Below, one piece after another: positions 16,479 through 24,553 of a stretch of 64,000 bases of DNA; the first letter of the stretch is position 1; each line of letters starts with the position of its first letter. A model generated the notes under the pieces. The model was not told the DNA's origin and did no database searches. It saw nothing but the letters and a program-made list of their open reading frames with translations. Position numbers and translations under genes: made by a program. This DNA is from JABGQS01 sp963666505 (GTDB taxonomy: Bacteria; Bacillota; Clostridia; Christensenellales; SZUA-584), in assembly GCA_963666505.2 (NCBI GenBank), contig CAXXXL010000003.1:372001-436000 (forward strand), given 5' to 3'.

Positions 16479-17276
16479 CTATGAGGTAAAGTCGCTAGTT
16501 ATGTGCATCTCGTCTATTATTTTATTTAGATCGTCCGTTTCATAGCATACTGTGTAGGCGTCGCAGACGAGGGCGCATTTTCCGCAGCCCTTGCACTTAT
16601 CCTCAATAAGCGTCGGCTTGCCGCCCTCGAACACTATGGCATTTGCTATGCAGATGTCTTCGCATTTGCCGCAGCCTGTGCATTTATCAAGGTCCAGCTC
16701 TATATGCACGAACGGCAGCTTGTGAGTGTTAGAGAAGAATGAGTTATCAAGACCGTCGGTCGCTTTAACTGTGTTCCTTATAGTGCAGCAGCAGTCGCAG
16801 CAAAAACACAGAGTCAGCAGTTTTTCGAATTCAAGGCTGTACATCTGCGCATCTCTGGAATAGTGGGATATTGCAGGAAAGAGTCCAAGGTCAAGCGCCT
16901 TTACGACATGAGCTTTAGCTTCGTCTTTTGAAACTATTCTGCCTATGGCCGGGTCGAGAGTCTCGACGGTGCTGCCCATCACGACGCAGGCGATATCGTG
17001 CGGAAATTCTTTGCATACAGCGCCTGTCCTGCACGAGCATGTGTGGATTATTCCTGTGCACGCAGCCTTGTCGATGAGTGCAAACATGATGTCTTTGGGC
17101 AGTATGAAATTGGAAGGAGCGTCGATCTTCTTCTCTATGGGTATTTCTATCATATTCAGTTGCTGACTTGTGGGGCGTTCGTATTTGCCTAGAATTTCAA
17201 ACCAATTTGATGTTAACTTATGAGCAACTTTAACAAAAGTGCGCATGTACCAATAACGTATTCTCTTTTTAAGCAT
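16479..17276 (-). CDS. Polyferredoxin-type 4Fe-4S protein
   Basis: The 265-residue protein has two C-terminal ferredoxin motifs, CTGCGKCEDIC and CKGCGKCALVC, for two [4Fe-4S] clusters. A Cys-rich middle (CSCRTGAVCKEF near 80 and LCFCCDCCCTIRN near 155) could bind another cluster. It starts with AAGGAG upstream of ATG 17276 and leads the ferredoxin-hypA-hypB operon, so it probably serves electron transfer or maturation of a nickel enzyme encoded elsewhere. The N-terminal part is unrecognised. Confidence 0.8.
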   Translation of the reverse strand: MLKKRIRYWYMRTFVKVAHKLTSNWFEILGKYERPTSQQLNMIEIPIEKKIDAPSNFILPKDIMFALIDKAACTGIIHTCSCRTGAVCKEFPHDIACVVMGSTVETLDPAIGRIVSKDEAKAHVVKALDLGLFPAISHYSRDAQMYSLEFEKLLTLCFCCDCCCTIRNTVKATDGLDNSFFSNTHKLPFVHIELDLDKCTGCGKCEDICIANAIVFEGGKPTLIEDKCKGCGKCALVCDAYTVCYETDDLNKIIDEMHITSDFTS

Positions 17277-17462
17277 AACTGCTCCTTAATAAAAAATATA
17301 AATAATATGAGGCCTGCCGGTAAATGAATAAAAGTTGTCGGCTTTTTTAGGATATCAAAACAAACAGCAATATTCAAGCATGCGGAAAAGTTTTTAAAAG
17401 TTTTGTGACCGTAACAAACGGCGCAGAGCAGCATGAATATGTATATTTTAAATAAAACAGGC

Positions 17463-17491
17463 TTGACATATTACCTAAAGCTACTTATAAT
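17463..17491 (+). promoter_or_regulatory. Consensus promoter of the excisionase-like regulator operon
   Basis: TTGACA (17463-17468), exactly 17 bp, TATAAT (17486-17491): a perfect sigma-A match, so strong expression of the four genes that follow is likely. Confidence 0.85.
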
Positions 17492-17521
17492 GACCTATAA
17501 AGGAATAATAAGGAGTTTAAT

Positions 17522-17944
17522 ATGCAGGAAAAGTTCTATACAGTTGAAGATATATCGAAGATGCTTGATATGCATCCAAAGACGATACAGAGATATATAA
17601 GAGAAGGCAAGCTGCGTGCGGCAAAGGTAGGCAAGGCGTGGCGCATTTCCGGGCACGACCTGAGTCTGTTCATGGAGAGTGCAAGCCCGATGCAGGAGCA
17701 GGGGGAAAGCCGAAAGATATTCGTAACCAGCGTTGTTGATATCGATGTGCACAGTGCAGACGACGCTATGAATATATCGAATATGCTGACAGCGTCGCTG
17801 AACACAAAGCCGGCGGAGTTTGGCAGGACTTCGATGAGCACACAGTATTTAGACCAGGACAAGAAGCTGCGGATAATGATTTCAGGCTCGGCGGCCTTCA
17901 TGGAGATAATGATGTCGCTGCTGGGCAACTACATAAACGATTAG
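17522..17944 (+). CDS. Helix-turn-helix (excisionase/MerR-like) DNA-binding protein
   Basis: The 140-residue protein has an N-terminal HTH_17-type domain (YTVEDISKMLDMHPKTIQRY, then VGKAWRISGHDL up to residue 50) and a C-terminal domain of about 80 residues with no cysteines and no known motif. AAGGAG stands before the ATG. Eleven bases separate it from the alpha/beta hydrolase, so it may regulate its own operon. Confidence 0.75.
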   Translation: MQEKFYTVEDISKMLDMHPKTIQRYIREGKLRAAKVGKAWRISGHDLSLFMESASPMQEQGESRKIFVTSVVDIDVHSADDAMNISNMLTASLNTKPAEFGRTSMSTQYLDQDKKLRIMISGSAAFMEIMMSLLGNYIND

Positions 17945-17955
17945 AGGAAAGAAAC

Positions 17956-18804
17956 ATGAAACAGAAACCGGTATTTAAGACCAAAGAAGCAAGACAAAAA
18001 ATAATAGAGTATTATGACATGCTGATAAGTGGACTGGCTGCAAAACATGAAGAGAAGTTCGTTGAAACCTCTTATGGCAAAACGCACGTTGTTGAAGCGG
18101 GAAGCAAGGACGAGGAATCGCTGGTGCTCCTTCACGGCTCTGTCAGCAACAGCGCAATGTGGCTGGGTGACATACCGGTATTGGCGCAGGGTTATCATGT
18201 TGCAGCAATAGACATAGTCGGAGAAGCAGGAAAGAGCGAACCCGTAAGGCACAATATGAAGACCGATGCTTATGCGCTCTGGCTCAGCGAAGTCATCGAA
18301 GGGCTGGGGATAGAAAAGCCTTCGATAATCGGGAATTCCTTCGGCGGCTGGCTGGCGCTCAAATACGCAAGTGTTTTTCCGCAGAGGGCAAAGAACCTTG
18401 TGCTTATAGCTCCGTCCGGGATTGTTGGCGCAAAGCTTTCTTTCGTATTGAAGTCGATAGCGGCGGTTGGCGGAGGAGAAAAAAGGATGCTGCAGTTTAT
18501 GGAGTATGTTTATGGAACGAAGGATATACCGAAGCAGGTTATAGAGTATACCGAAATAATGATGGACGGATTTAATCCGATGGTAGGCGGACTGCCTGTG
18601 TTTTCAGGAGAGCAACTGAGCAATATTGACGTTCCAATGCTGTTCATGGCGGGAGAGAACGATGTGACCATGGATGCGGCGAAAGCTGCCAGCCGGATAA
18701 AGAAACTAGTGCCGAGAGCGCAGATTAATCTGGTCGAGAACTGCGGACATGCAATCTATAACGAGGCGGAGATAATAAAGAAGTACCTAAAAGAGAAAGG
18801 GTGA
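17956..18804 (+). CDS. Alpha/beta hydrolase
   Basis: The 282-residue protein has the fold's hallmarks: LLHGSVSNSAMW (oxyanion HG), the nucleophile elbow IGNSFGGWLAL (GNSFGG), the acid region FMAGENDVTMD and the catalytic His in ENCGHAIYNE. The substrate is unknown. The stop overlaps the GTG start of the DUF4180 gene. Confidence 0.88.
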   Translation: MKQKPVFKTKEARQKIIEYYDMLISGLAAKHEEKFVETSYGKTHVVEAGSKDEESLVLLHGSVSNSAMWLGDIPVLAQGYHVAAIDIVGEAGKSEPVRHNMKTDAYALWLSEVIEGLGIEKPSIIGNSFGGWLALKYASVFPQRAKNLVLIAPSGIVGAKLSFVLKSIAAVGGGEKRMLQFMEYVYGTKDIPKQVIEYTEIMMDGFNPMVGGLPVFSGEQLSNIDVPMLFMAGENDVTMDAAKAASRIKKLVPRAQINLVENCGHAIYNEAEIIKKYLKEKG

Positions 18805-19169
18805 AAGACATAAATACTATTACAAGAAATGACGTTACACTGATAAGTGTTGACAACGATACGATGATAAAAGATACAGCACAGATGCTGGATATTGTAG
18901 CTACGGCGCAGTATTATCATCCGGGGCACGCAGGGCTGGTGGTCCGCAAAGAGAACCTTCCGAAGGAGTTCTTTGACTTAAAAACGAAGCTCGCAGTAGA
19001 GATGCTGCAGAAGTTTTCAAATTATAAAGTAAAGCTTGCAATAGTTGGAGATTTTGGTAATATAGAGAGCAAAGCGCTTGCGGATTTTATAAGGGAGTGC
19101 AACAGGGGAAGGCAAATATTTTTTGTGGGCGATACAGACGAGGCAATAAAAAAGCTGAAAGACAGATAG
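18801..19169 (+). CDS. DUF4180 protein
   Basis: The 122-residue protein matches the DUF4180 pattern: FFDLKTKLAVEMLQKFSNYK, VKLAIVGDFGNIESKAL and ECNRGRQIFFVGD. The function of the family is unknown. It starts at GTG 18801, overlapping the hydrolase stop (GTGA), so it is translationally coupled to it. Confidence 0.85.
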   Translation: MKDINTITRNDVTLISVDNDTMIKDTAQMLDIVATAQYYHPGHAGLVVRKENLPKEFFDLKTKLAVEMLQKFSNYKVKLAIVGDFGNIESKALADFIRECNRGRQIFFVGDTDEAIKKLKDR

Positions 19170-19172
19170 GGT

Positions 19173-19481
19173 ATGAATAATAAAAAAGGCCTTAGGCACT
19201 ATGTATCTCTGGCTGATGCAGGAACAAAAGAATCAGTCAATACTATAATGAAAGACTTAAACAGAAAAATGACTTTGGCGCAGTCGAAGTTTATTGACTA
19301 TGCACTCGGGCTGATTGACACGCAGGAAGGCAGAGACCAAATGAGCTACTACCTTTTCAACGGAACGCAGGTACAGAGAAACTACTGCGCTCTCTATTTC
19401 GGCAGGCTGGATGAATATGATATCATTCGCCGGGCTTATGATAAAGGGCTGATCGATGCTAGGCAGGCATTCAGCAGATAA
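19173..19481 (+). CDS. Hypothetical 102-residue protein
   Basis: The gene starts 3 bp after the DUF4180 gene, with GATAGGG as ribosome site, and closes the operon before a strong terminator. The protein is charged and mainly helical (MKDLNRKMTLAQSKFIDYAL) without signal or membrane segment. I do not recognise the family. Confidence 0.6.
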   Translation: MNNKKGLRHYVSLADAGTKESVNTIMKDLNRKMTLAQSKFIDYALGLIDTQEGRDQMSYYLFNGTQVQRNYCALYFGRLDEYDIIRRAYDKGLIDARQAFSR

Positions 19482-19490
19482 TGCAAATAA

Positions 19491-19516
19491 AAAAAGACGC
19501 TGATCAGCGTCTTTTT
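19491..19516. terminator. Perfect palindromic terminator serving both strands
   Basis: AAAAAGACGCTGA is followed directly by its complement TCAGCGTCTTTTT. It ends the plus operon and the minus-strand SDR gene. Confidence 0.9.
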
Positions 19517-19517
19517 T

Positions 19518-20306
19518 TTATATCAGCTTTCTTTTTCTAAAAGGAGCACTCATGAACCTAAGGCTTGCCTTAAGGTTTGTAAGCCACATGATGTGGGCGT
19601 CCTGTTTTGTGTTGGCAAGCATTTTCGGAACGAGATAGGCAGCTACTGTCTCCGGCTTGTCTGCAAGTATGTTGAACACCTTTTTAAACTGCGGGTCGTT
19701 CATTACGGGTGATTCTTCACCGGATGGCGACTTTGTTATAAATTCTGTAAGCATCATGCCGGGGGAAAGACGTCCGGCAAGGATTCCGCTGCCTTCAAGC
19801 TCTTTTGCCAAACCTTTTGTAAAATAGGTAAGTGCGCTTTTTGTCATGCCATACAGCACGGCCTTTTTTTGTATCATACTGTTTGAGCCAAGCCCCTCCA
19901 TGTTGAAGATCTGTCCGCTGCCCTGCTTCATCATGTGGGCCGCGGCCACCTGACTACCCATTATCATTCCTTTGATGTTTGTGTCTATAACTGCGTTTAG
20001 ATCTTTATCGGTTGTTTCCCAAATATGTTCGTAAGGTGCGTTTTGCCCTGCATTGTTTATCCAGAGGTCTATATTACCCCATTTTTCTTTGGTCTTGATC
20101 CACAGGTTTTCTATGTCTTCTTTGTGCTGGACGTTGCAGGAGATATAGATATAGTTAGCTTCAGATCCGGCAAGGGCTTCTTTTGTTTCTTCTGGTATAT
20201 CTGCCCTCCTGCCGGAGATCGTTACCTTGCAGCCGGAGGATAAAAACACCTTTGCCATCTCAAGCCCGATGCCGCGGGTGCTGCCGGTTATTACTACAGT
20301 TTTCAT
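19518..20306 (-). CDS. Short-chain dehydrogenase/reductase
   Basis: The 262-residue SDR has the nucleotide motif TGSTRGIGLEMA, the NNAGQNAPYE segment and the catalytic YGMTKSALTY (YxxxK). The start ATG 20306 has AGAGGTG upstream; an earlier ATG at 20345 lies in the intergenic region. It is a single gene, divergent from the PadR operon. The substrate is unknown. Confidence 0.85.
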   Translation of the reverse strand: MKTVVITGSTRGIGLEMAKVFLSSGCKVTISGRRADIPEETKEALAGSEANYIYISCNVQHKEDIENLWIKTKEKWGNIDLWINNAGQNAPYEHIWETTDKDLNAVIDTNIKGMIMGSQVAAAHMMKQGSGQIFNMEGLGSNSMIQKKAVLYGMTKSALTYFTKGLAKELEGSGILAGRLSPGMMLTEFITKSPSGEESPVMNDPQFKKVFNILADKPETVAAYLVPKMLANTKQDAHIMWLTNLKASLRFMSAPFRKRKLI

Positions 20307-20389
20307 AAAAACACCTCTGTGCAATTGATGATTATATGATATCACATTTTGTACAATTAAACCGAAAATAAAAAAATTTTAAAACTATA

Positions 20390-20446
20390 TTGCATTATTC
20401 AGTAGTATATGTTATATTATATCTGCTACTGAACAATAAACAGTAG
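20390..20446 (+). promoter_or_regulatory. PadR-operon promoter with overlapping palindromic operator
   Basis: TTGCAT (20390-20395), 17 bp, TATATT (20413-20418). The inverted repeat CAGTAG (20400-20405) / CTACTG (20426-20431) brackets the -10 box, and a third copy CAGTAG lies at 20441-20446. This is what an autoregulated PadR operator would look like; the regulator assignment is inference. Confidence 0.6.
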
Positions 20447-20473
20447 TGGACAATGTACAGAAAGGGACTATTG

Positions 20474-20794
20474 ATGAACACACAGTTTAAAAAAGGTGTG
20501 CTGGAGCTATGTGTGCTGACGCTGCTCAGGAAGAAGGATTCTTACGGTTATGATCTGGCAGAAAAAATGGCCAGCACTATTGAGATAGCTGAAGGCACTC
20601 TTTATCCACTGCTTAGAAAACTAAAGCTGGACGGATTATGCGAGACTTATTTGTCTGAGCGCTCTGCAGGGCCGCCGAGAAAATATTACAGGCTTACTGA
20701 AAAAGGCATTGAAATGCAAAAGGCGCAGAAAAAAGAGTGGAAGGCTTTTTCGGACAGCGTAAACACACTGATGGAGGAATACGACGATGAATGA
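20474..20794 (+). CDS. PadR-family transcriptional regulator
   Basis: The 106-residue winged-helix protein has the PadR pattern LELCVLTLLRKKDSYGYDLA, EGTLYPLLRKLKLDGL and RKYYRLTEKG. The short C-terminal helix would make the dimer (PadR-s2 type). AAAGGGA lies 6 nt before ATG 20474. It overlaps the HAAS-domain gene by 8 bp. PadR plus HAAS plus DUF4097 is a common Firmicutes operon linked to envelope or stress sensing. Confidence 0.92.
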   Translation: MNTQFKKGVLELCVLTLLRKKDSYGYDLAEKMASTIEIAEGTLYPLLRKLKLDGLCETYLSERSAGPPRKYYRLTEKGIEMQKAQKKEWKAFSDSVNTLMEEYDDE

Positions 20795-21368
20795 TTTTTT
20801 AATGCAGATGGAAAAATCACTTAAACATATGTCACCTGAAGAAAAACAGGAGATACTTGCTGATTATGCAGAACACTTCGAGATTGGAGCAGAGGCCGGC
20901 AAGACGCAAGAGCAGATAGCGGCTGAGCTTGGAGAACCAAAAGAGCTTGCAAAGATGTATGCCGCAATGGGAGCGGTGGAAAAGGCGCATAAGACCAAAG
21001 GTGTAAAAGATACGCTTGGCATGATAGGAGCGATAATAAGCTATAAGATAGGCGGCGGCCTTGTTATGGCTACGCTGTACTTTGCAGCAGTTTGTATGAT
21101 GCTCGTTTTCTTCAGCACAGCTGTCGGGCTTGCGACCGGCGGCGTCGGAGCGGCAAGCCTTGCTGCTGTGGAGTTTGTCAAAGGATATGCGCTTTACGGA
21201 GCTCTGGCGGTATTCACCGGAGTTGTTCTGGCAGCGGGCGGCTTATTAGGATTCAAAGCCAGCATAAAGCTGTGGAAACTAACGGTCGGAAACCTTTCGT
21301 ATGTTGCCCAAAAAATAATGAATAGGAAAAGGGTAACGGCAAATGAATCATATAACACTCATAGATAG
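20787..21368 (+). CDS. HAAS/DUF1700-domain membrane protein
   Basis: The 193-residue protein has an N-terminal helical HAAS domain (MSPEEKQEILADYAEHFEIG, then AAELGEPKELAK) and three hydrophobic segments (about 83-118, 128-150). It is typically co-encoded with PadR and thought to link PadR to the membrane. Its end overlaps the start of a small ORF at 21343. Confidence 0.88.
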   Translation: MNDFLMQMEKSLKHMSPEEKQEILADYAEHFEIGAEAGKTQEQIAAELGEPKELAKMYAAMGAVEKAHKTKGVKDTLGMIGAIISYKIGGGLVMATLYFAAVCMMLVFFSTAVGLATGGVGAASLAAVEFVKGYALYGALAVFTGVVLAAGGLLGFKASIKLWKLTVGNLSYVAQKIMNRKRVTANESYNTHR

Positions 21369-21483
21369 ATTAATAAAGATGGTCTTTTGGGCGGCGGTTG
21401 CGCTGGATATGGTAGCAGCGCTGAGCCTAATACAGGAAATGACCCTAAAGGGTAGAAAGCTTATGCAGGAAAAAAGGAGCTAA
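21343..21483 (+). CDS. Small 46-residue protein inside the PadR operon
   Basis: This ORF starts at ATG 21343 with AAAAGGG 9 nt upstream, overlaps the HAAS gene by 26 bp in another frame, and ends with TAA 21481. The product begins MNHITLIDRLIKMVFWAAVA and has one hydrophobic helix (about residues 10-30) with a basic tail. The last codons supply the ribosome site (AAAAGGAGC) of the next gene. Tight packing argues for real translation. Function unknown. Confidence 0.55.
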   Translation: MNHITLIDRLIKMVFWAAVALDMVAALSLIQEMTLKGRKLMQEKRS

Positions 21484-21486
21484 GGT

Positions 21487-21897
21487 ATGAAAAAATCGAC
21501 TAAAAAATTATGGATAGTTTTTATAATAGGCGTAGTTGGACTTGCGGTGGTAGCAGGAGTGATGATCGGCACGGGATATCTCGTTTCGCGAAACAAGCAA
21601 GAGACTGTTGCGATCGGCAGCGGAGTTGATGAAATAGTGCTGAACGTGGATAAGGCGCATGTAAATATCGTGGAGTCTGATGAGAGAGAAATAGAATTGA
21701 GTCTGAACCTTTGGGCAGACGTTGAGATAGAAGCAAGCGAAGTAGCGCAGGCAAAGACAGCCGGCGGAGTGCTGACCATAACTGAAACAGCTCCGCAGAA
21801 CACTTTCTTTGGAGTGTTCGAGCAGCCGTATGAGCTGATAATAACGATAAAGATTCCGGCGGATATGGCCGATAACATAGAGGAGATAAGAAAATGA
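21487..21897 (+). CDS. DUF4097-like membrane-anchored protein, short form
   Basis: The 136-residue protein has one N-terminal membrane anchor (about 8-32) followed by the beginning of a DUF4097-type beta-strand repeat domain (VDEIVLNVDKAHVNIVESDE). DUF4097 proteins are usually 250-350 residues, so this one keeps only the first part of the beta helix. Its stop overlaps the SDR start (ATGA 21894-21897), so the short length is a settled gene end and not a random break. Confidence 0.65.
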   Translation: MKKSTKKLWIVFIIGVVGLAVVAGVMIGTGYLVSRNKQETVAIGSGVDEIVLNVDKAHVNIVESDEREIELSLNLWADVEIEASEVAQAKTAGGVLTITETAPQNTFFGVFEQPYELIITIKIPADMADNIEEIRK

Positions 21898-22748
21898 AGA
21901 CAGCGGTAATCACAGGAGCGACATCCGGTATAGGTCTGGCGGTCGCAAAAACGCTGGCGGCACAAGGCTATGCGGTAGTCGGCGTTGGCAGGTCTGAAGA
22001 AAAGTGTGAAGCTGCAAAGAAACAGATAGAAGAAAAGTATGAAGGAGCTGTAGTTAAGTATTTCGCTGCAGACCTTGCGCAGCAGACACAGATTAAAAAA
22101 CTTGCGCAGCAGGCAGGCGGGTATATAGACGAGAACTTTGACGGCAGGCTGGACGTGCTTGTAAACAATGCAGGCGGAGTAAGGGACTGGTACACGACGA
22201 CCAACGAAGGATATGAAACGCAGTTTGCGCTGAATCATCTTGCAGGATTTCTGCTGACATACCTGATGATGCCACGGCTTGAAAAAGCAAAAGGCAAGAT
22301 GATATTGACAGGCAGCGATTCTCATAAATATATGAACATGCGCTGGGACGACATAATGTTCAAAAAGCACTATAGCTGTCTTTACGCGTATAAGCAGAGC
22401 AAGCTGTCTAACCTTCTTTTTGCAAAGGAGTTCAACAAACGGCTGGCTGGCAGCGGCGTAAAAGCGTGTGTGGTAGACCCGGGGCTTGTAAAAACGGATA
22501 TAGGAATAAAAGGCACAAGCGGCATAGTAAGCTGGTTCTGGAGCAGGCGGAGCAAGCACGGCGCCGACCCAGCGGTTAGCGCTCAGACGTATGCGTATAT
22601 AAGCAACGAACCGAACTTGAGCGGTATATATTATTACAGGTGCGAGCAAAAGAAATATCACAAAAATGTAGACAAGCAGGACGCAGCAAAACTTTGGGAG
22701 CTGTCTGAAAAGCTTTGCGGTATAGATTATTCGGAGGCGGTAAAATGA
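21894..22748 (+). CDS. Short-chain dehydrogenase/reductase (retinol-dehydrogenase-like)
   Basis: The 284-residue protein has TGATSGIGLAVA, NNAGGVRDWYT and the catalytic YAYKQSKLSN (YxxxK). It is coupled by ATGA overlaps to the gene before and the SDR after. The substrate is unknown. Two adjacent, only distantly similar SDRs suggest successive steps on one substrate or a duplicated function. Confidence 0.88.
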   Translation: MKTAVITGATSGIGLAVAKTLAAQGYAVVGVGRSEEKCEAAKKQIEEKYEGAVVKYFAADLAQQTQIKKLAQQAGGYIDENFDGRLDVLVNNAGGVRDWYTTTNEGYETQFALNHLAGFLLTYLMMPRLEKAKGKMILTGSDSHKYMNMRWDDIMFKKHYSCLYAYKQSKLSNLLFAKEFNKRLAGSGVKACVVDPGLVKTDIGIKGTSGIVSWFWSRRSKHGADPAVSAQTYAYISNEPNLSGIYYYRCEQKKYHKNVDKQDAAKLWELSEKLCGIDYSEAVK

Positions 22749-23539
22749 GCGTACTTATAACAGGAGCAAGCGGAGGGCTTGGACGGGCATTTGCCACAGA
22801 ATGCGCATCCAGGGGATATGATCTGTATCTGACAGATATAAATGCAAAAGGGCTTGCAGAGATAAAGCAGGGGCTGCAGCGGCAGTATGACGTGCAGGTT
22901 AGCACAAGAGCGTGCGACCTTAAAGACAAAGAGCAGGTAAAAAAGATGTTTGGCGAGATCGACAAAAGCGGTATCAAGCTTGAGATGTTTCTAGGTGTTG
23001 CCGGGCTGGATTTCGAGGGCGGGTTTTTAAAACGTGACTGCGAGCAGATACTCGATATCGTAAACACTAACATTGCAGCGACGCTTAGGATGACTCACAA
23101 TGCACTGATGCACCGTGATAAAGATAAAAAGTTCGGCGTTGTTATAGTTTCCAGCCTTGCTTCGCAATACCCTATACCACTCAAAGCAACGTATGCGGCT
23201 TCGAAGCGTTTCCTTTTGGATTTTTCTATAGCGCTGCGGCAGGAGCTTTTGGCAGAGAATACAAAAGTGCTTGCGCTGTGCCCCGGCGGCCTGCCGACGA
23301 CCAGCCGTGCACTTAGCGGCATAGAGGCGCAAGGCTTCTGGGGAAGAGCGACCACGGTCAGCTTGCCGCAGGTTGCGAAGAGGACGATAGACAGGGTGCT
23401 CAGTGGCAAGAGCGTATACATCCCGGGTGCAGTAAACCGCCTTCTTGCTTTCTTTGGGAAGCTTATTCCAAGGACACTTATAGCCAAGCTGCTCTTCGGC
23501 AGGTGGAACGCAGCGCAGGCGAAGTGGCTGGATGTTTGA
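22745..23539 (+). CDS. Short-chain dehydrogenase/reductase
   Basis: The 264-residue SDR starts at ATG 22745, overlapping the previous stop by ATGA. Motifs: GASGGLGRAFA, and TYAASKRFLLDF with the catalytic YxxxK. The C-terminal tail is hydrophobic and basic (LLAFFGKLIPRTLIAKLLFG), so membrane contact is possible. Last gene of the PadR operon. Confidence 0.88.
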   Translation: MSVLITGASGGLGRAFATECASRGYDLYLTDINAKGLAEIKQGLQRQYDVQVSTRACDLKDKEQVKKMFGEIDKSGIKLEMFLGVAGLDFEGGFLKRDCEQILDIVNTNIAATLRMTHNALMHRDKDKKFGVVIVSSLASQYPIPLKATYAASKRFLLDFSIALRQELLAENTKVLALCPGGLPTTSRALSGIEAQGFWGRATTVSLPQVAKRTIDRVLSGKSVYIPGAVNRLLAFFGKLIPRTLIAKLLFGRWNAAQAKWLDV

Positions 23540-23562
23540 TTGGATTTAAAGAATAGAGAACT

Positions 23563-23585
23563 CTTCTTTTCTTGAAGAAAAGAAG
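23563..23585. repeat. Perfect 11-bp inverted repeat
   Basis: CTTCTTTTCTT (23563-23573), one base, AAGAAAAGAAG (23575-23585). It lies between the SDR stop codon and the terminator; no function is visible. Confidence 0.6.
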
Positions 23586-23593
23586 CAAAAGAC

Positions 23594-23619
23594 AAAAAGA
23601 AGCCGGATGGCTTCTTTTT
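23594..23619 (+). terminator. Terminator of the PadR-SDR operon
   Basis: AAAAAGAAGCC (23594-23604) pairs with GGCTTCTTTTT (23609-23619). The same AAAGAAGCCGGAT core recurs in the terminator at 43575. Confidence 0.88.
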
Positions 23620-23668
23620 AATGTTCACTTTAGTGAGGTTTTGGTTGCAAAGCAACCGAAGCCAAAAA

Positions 23669-24372
23669 TCCCCCGGCTATGCCGGGGGGGAGAAGTAGCT
23701 TTAGCTGTAAGAAAAATACCTCCAATGTTAAAATGATGATGGTTTGCCAACCGCATCACAACAAAGGAGGTAGTCCGATGGACAAAAATAGTTTAGCACA
23801 TACAATGTGGGAATGTAAGTATCATATTGTGTTTGCACCGAAATATAGAAGAAATGTGATATATGGAAAATTAAAAGTAGATATAGGAAAAATCTTAAGA
23901 GAGCTATGTAATCGTAAGGGGATAGAGATAATCGAAGCAGAATTATGTCCGGATCACATCCACATGCTAGTAAGAATACCACCGAAATTTAGTGTGTCTC
24001 AAATAATGGGATATTTAAAGGGAAAAAGCTCTTTAATCATATTTGATAGACATGCAAATTTAAAGTATAAGTATGGAAGCAGACACTTCTGGTGCAGAGG
24101 GTATTACGTGGATACAGCAGGCAAGAATGCGAAAAGGATACAAGAATATATCCGAAGACAGCTGCAAGAGGATGCTACCGCAGATCAGATTAGCTTGAAG
24201 GAATATATCGACCCGTTTACGGGTAAGCCGACAAACAAAGGCTAATAAAAAGACCCTTTAGGGTTGGCCAGCGAACACCATGCGGATGGCAAACTATTCA
24301 ATGCGCTTGCAAGCGCAAGCCGGGAACATGCCCTTATAGGGCTAGAGCAAACCACCGGCTAAGCCGGTGGTC
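23669..24372 (+). mobile_element. IS200-type element (IS200/IS605 family, tnpA only)
   Basis: A Y1 transposase gene lies between two subterminal hairpins: left CCCCCGGC-TAT-GCCGGGGG (23670-23688), right ACCACCGGCT-A-AGCCGGTGGT (24351-24371). There are no long inverted ends, as expected for this single-strand-transposing family. The 3' noncoding part holds three hairpins. Ends are approximate because the family makes no target duplication. Confidence 0.75.
23778..24245 (+). CDS. tnpA: IS200/IS605-family Y1 transposase TnpA
   Basis: The 155-residue HUH transposase has the HUH pair in CPDHIHMLVRIP and the catalytic tyrosine region SRHFWCRGYYVDTAGKN. The length is typical of TnpA. AAAGGAGG stands 7 nt before ATG 23778. 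No tnpB follows. The gene looks intact, so the element may still be active. Confidence 0.93.
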   Translation: MDKNSLAHTMWECKYHIVFAPKYRRNVIYGKLKVDIGKILRELCNRKGIEIIEAELCPDHIHMLVRIPPKFSVSQIMGYLKGKSSLIIFDRHANLKYKYGSRHFWCRGYYVDTAGKNAKRIQEYIRRQLQEDATADQISLKEYIDPFTGKPTNKG

Positions 24373-24390
24373 CTGAATTCTAAAAAAGTA

Positions 24391-24419
24391 TTTACAAACA
24401 ACTCGCAGAGTGGTAATAT
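24391..24419 (+). promoter_or_regulatory. Promoter of the NagR-like regulator
   Basis: TTTACA (24391-24396), 17 bp, TAATAT (24414-24419), 20 bp beyond the right hairpin of the IS200 element. Confidence 0.65.
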
Positions 24420-24432
24420 TGGTATATACCAG
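24419..24432. promoter_or_regulatory. Operator 1, dre-like palindrome
   Basis: TTGGTATATACCAG, built on the perfect palindrome TGGTATATACCA, touches the -10 box. It resembles the sites of DasR/NagR (GntR-HutC) regulators of GlcNAc use. Confidence 0.65.
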
Positions 24433-24520
24433 TATAACAATGCAGAATATCGAAATACAGAAAAGCCGCAGTAAATAGATTTATATGCGGCGTTGCGGAA
24501 AAGAGTATACATATGCCCAT

Positions 24521-24536
24521 AGTGGTATAGACCAAT
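24521..24536. promoter_or_regulatory. Operator 2, dre-like palindrome
   Basis: AGTGGTATAGACCAAT lies in the leader, 18 bp before the start codon. It shares TGGTATA-ACCA with operator 1 and fits the DasR/NagR consensus half sites TGGT and ACCA. Confidence 0.65.
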
Positions 24537-24553
24537 GTTTCGGGAGGTTTGCC

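Noticed and set aside
15585..17276. A complete hydrogenase locus
   Set aside because: Only hypA, hypB and a ferredoxin are present; no large or small hydrogenase subunit motifs (such as RxCGxC and DPCxxC) occur in the neighbouring genes.
21480..22661. Long minus-strand open frame of 393 codons opposite DUF4097 and SDR genes
   Set aside because: It runs antisense to genes with clear SDR motifs and coupled starts; its translation is low in recognisable structure and rich in Cys, Tyr and His, as expected for a shadow frame.
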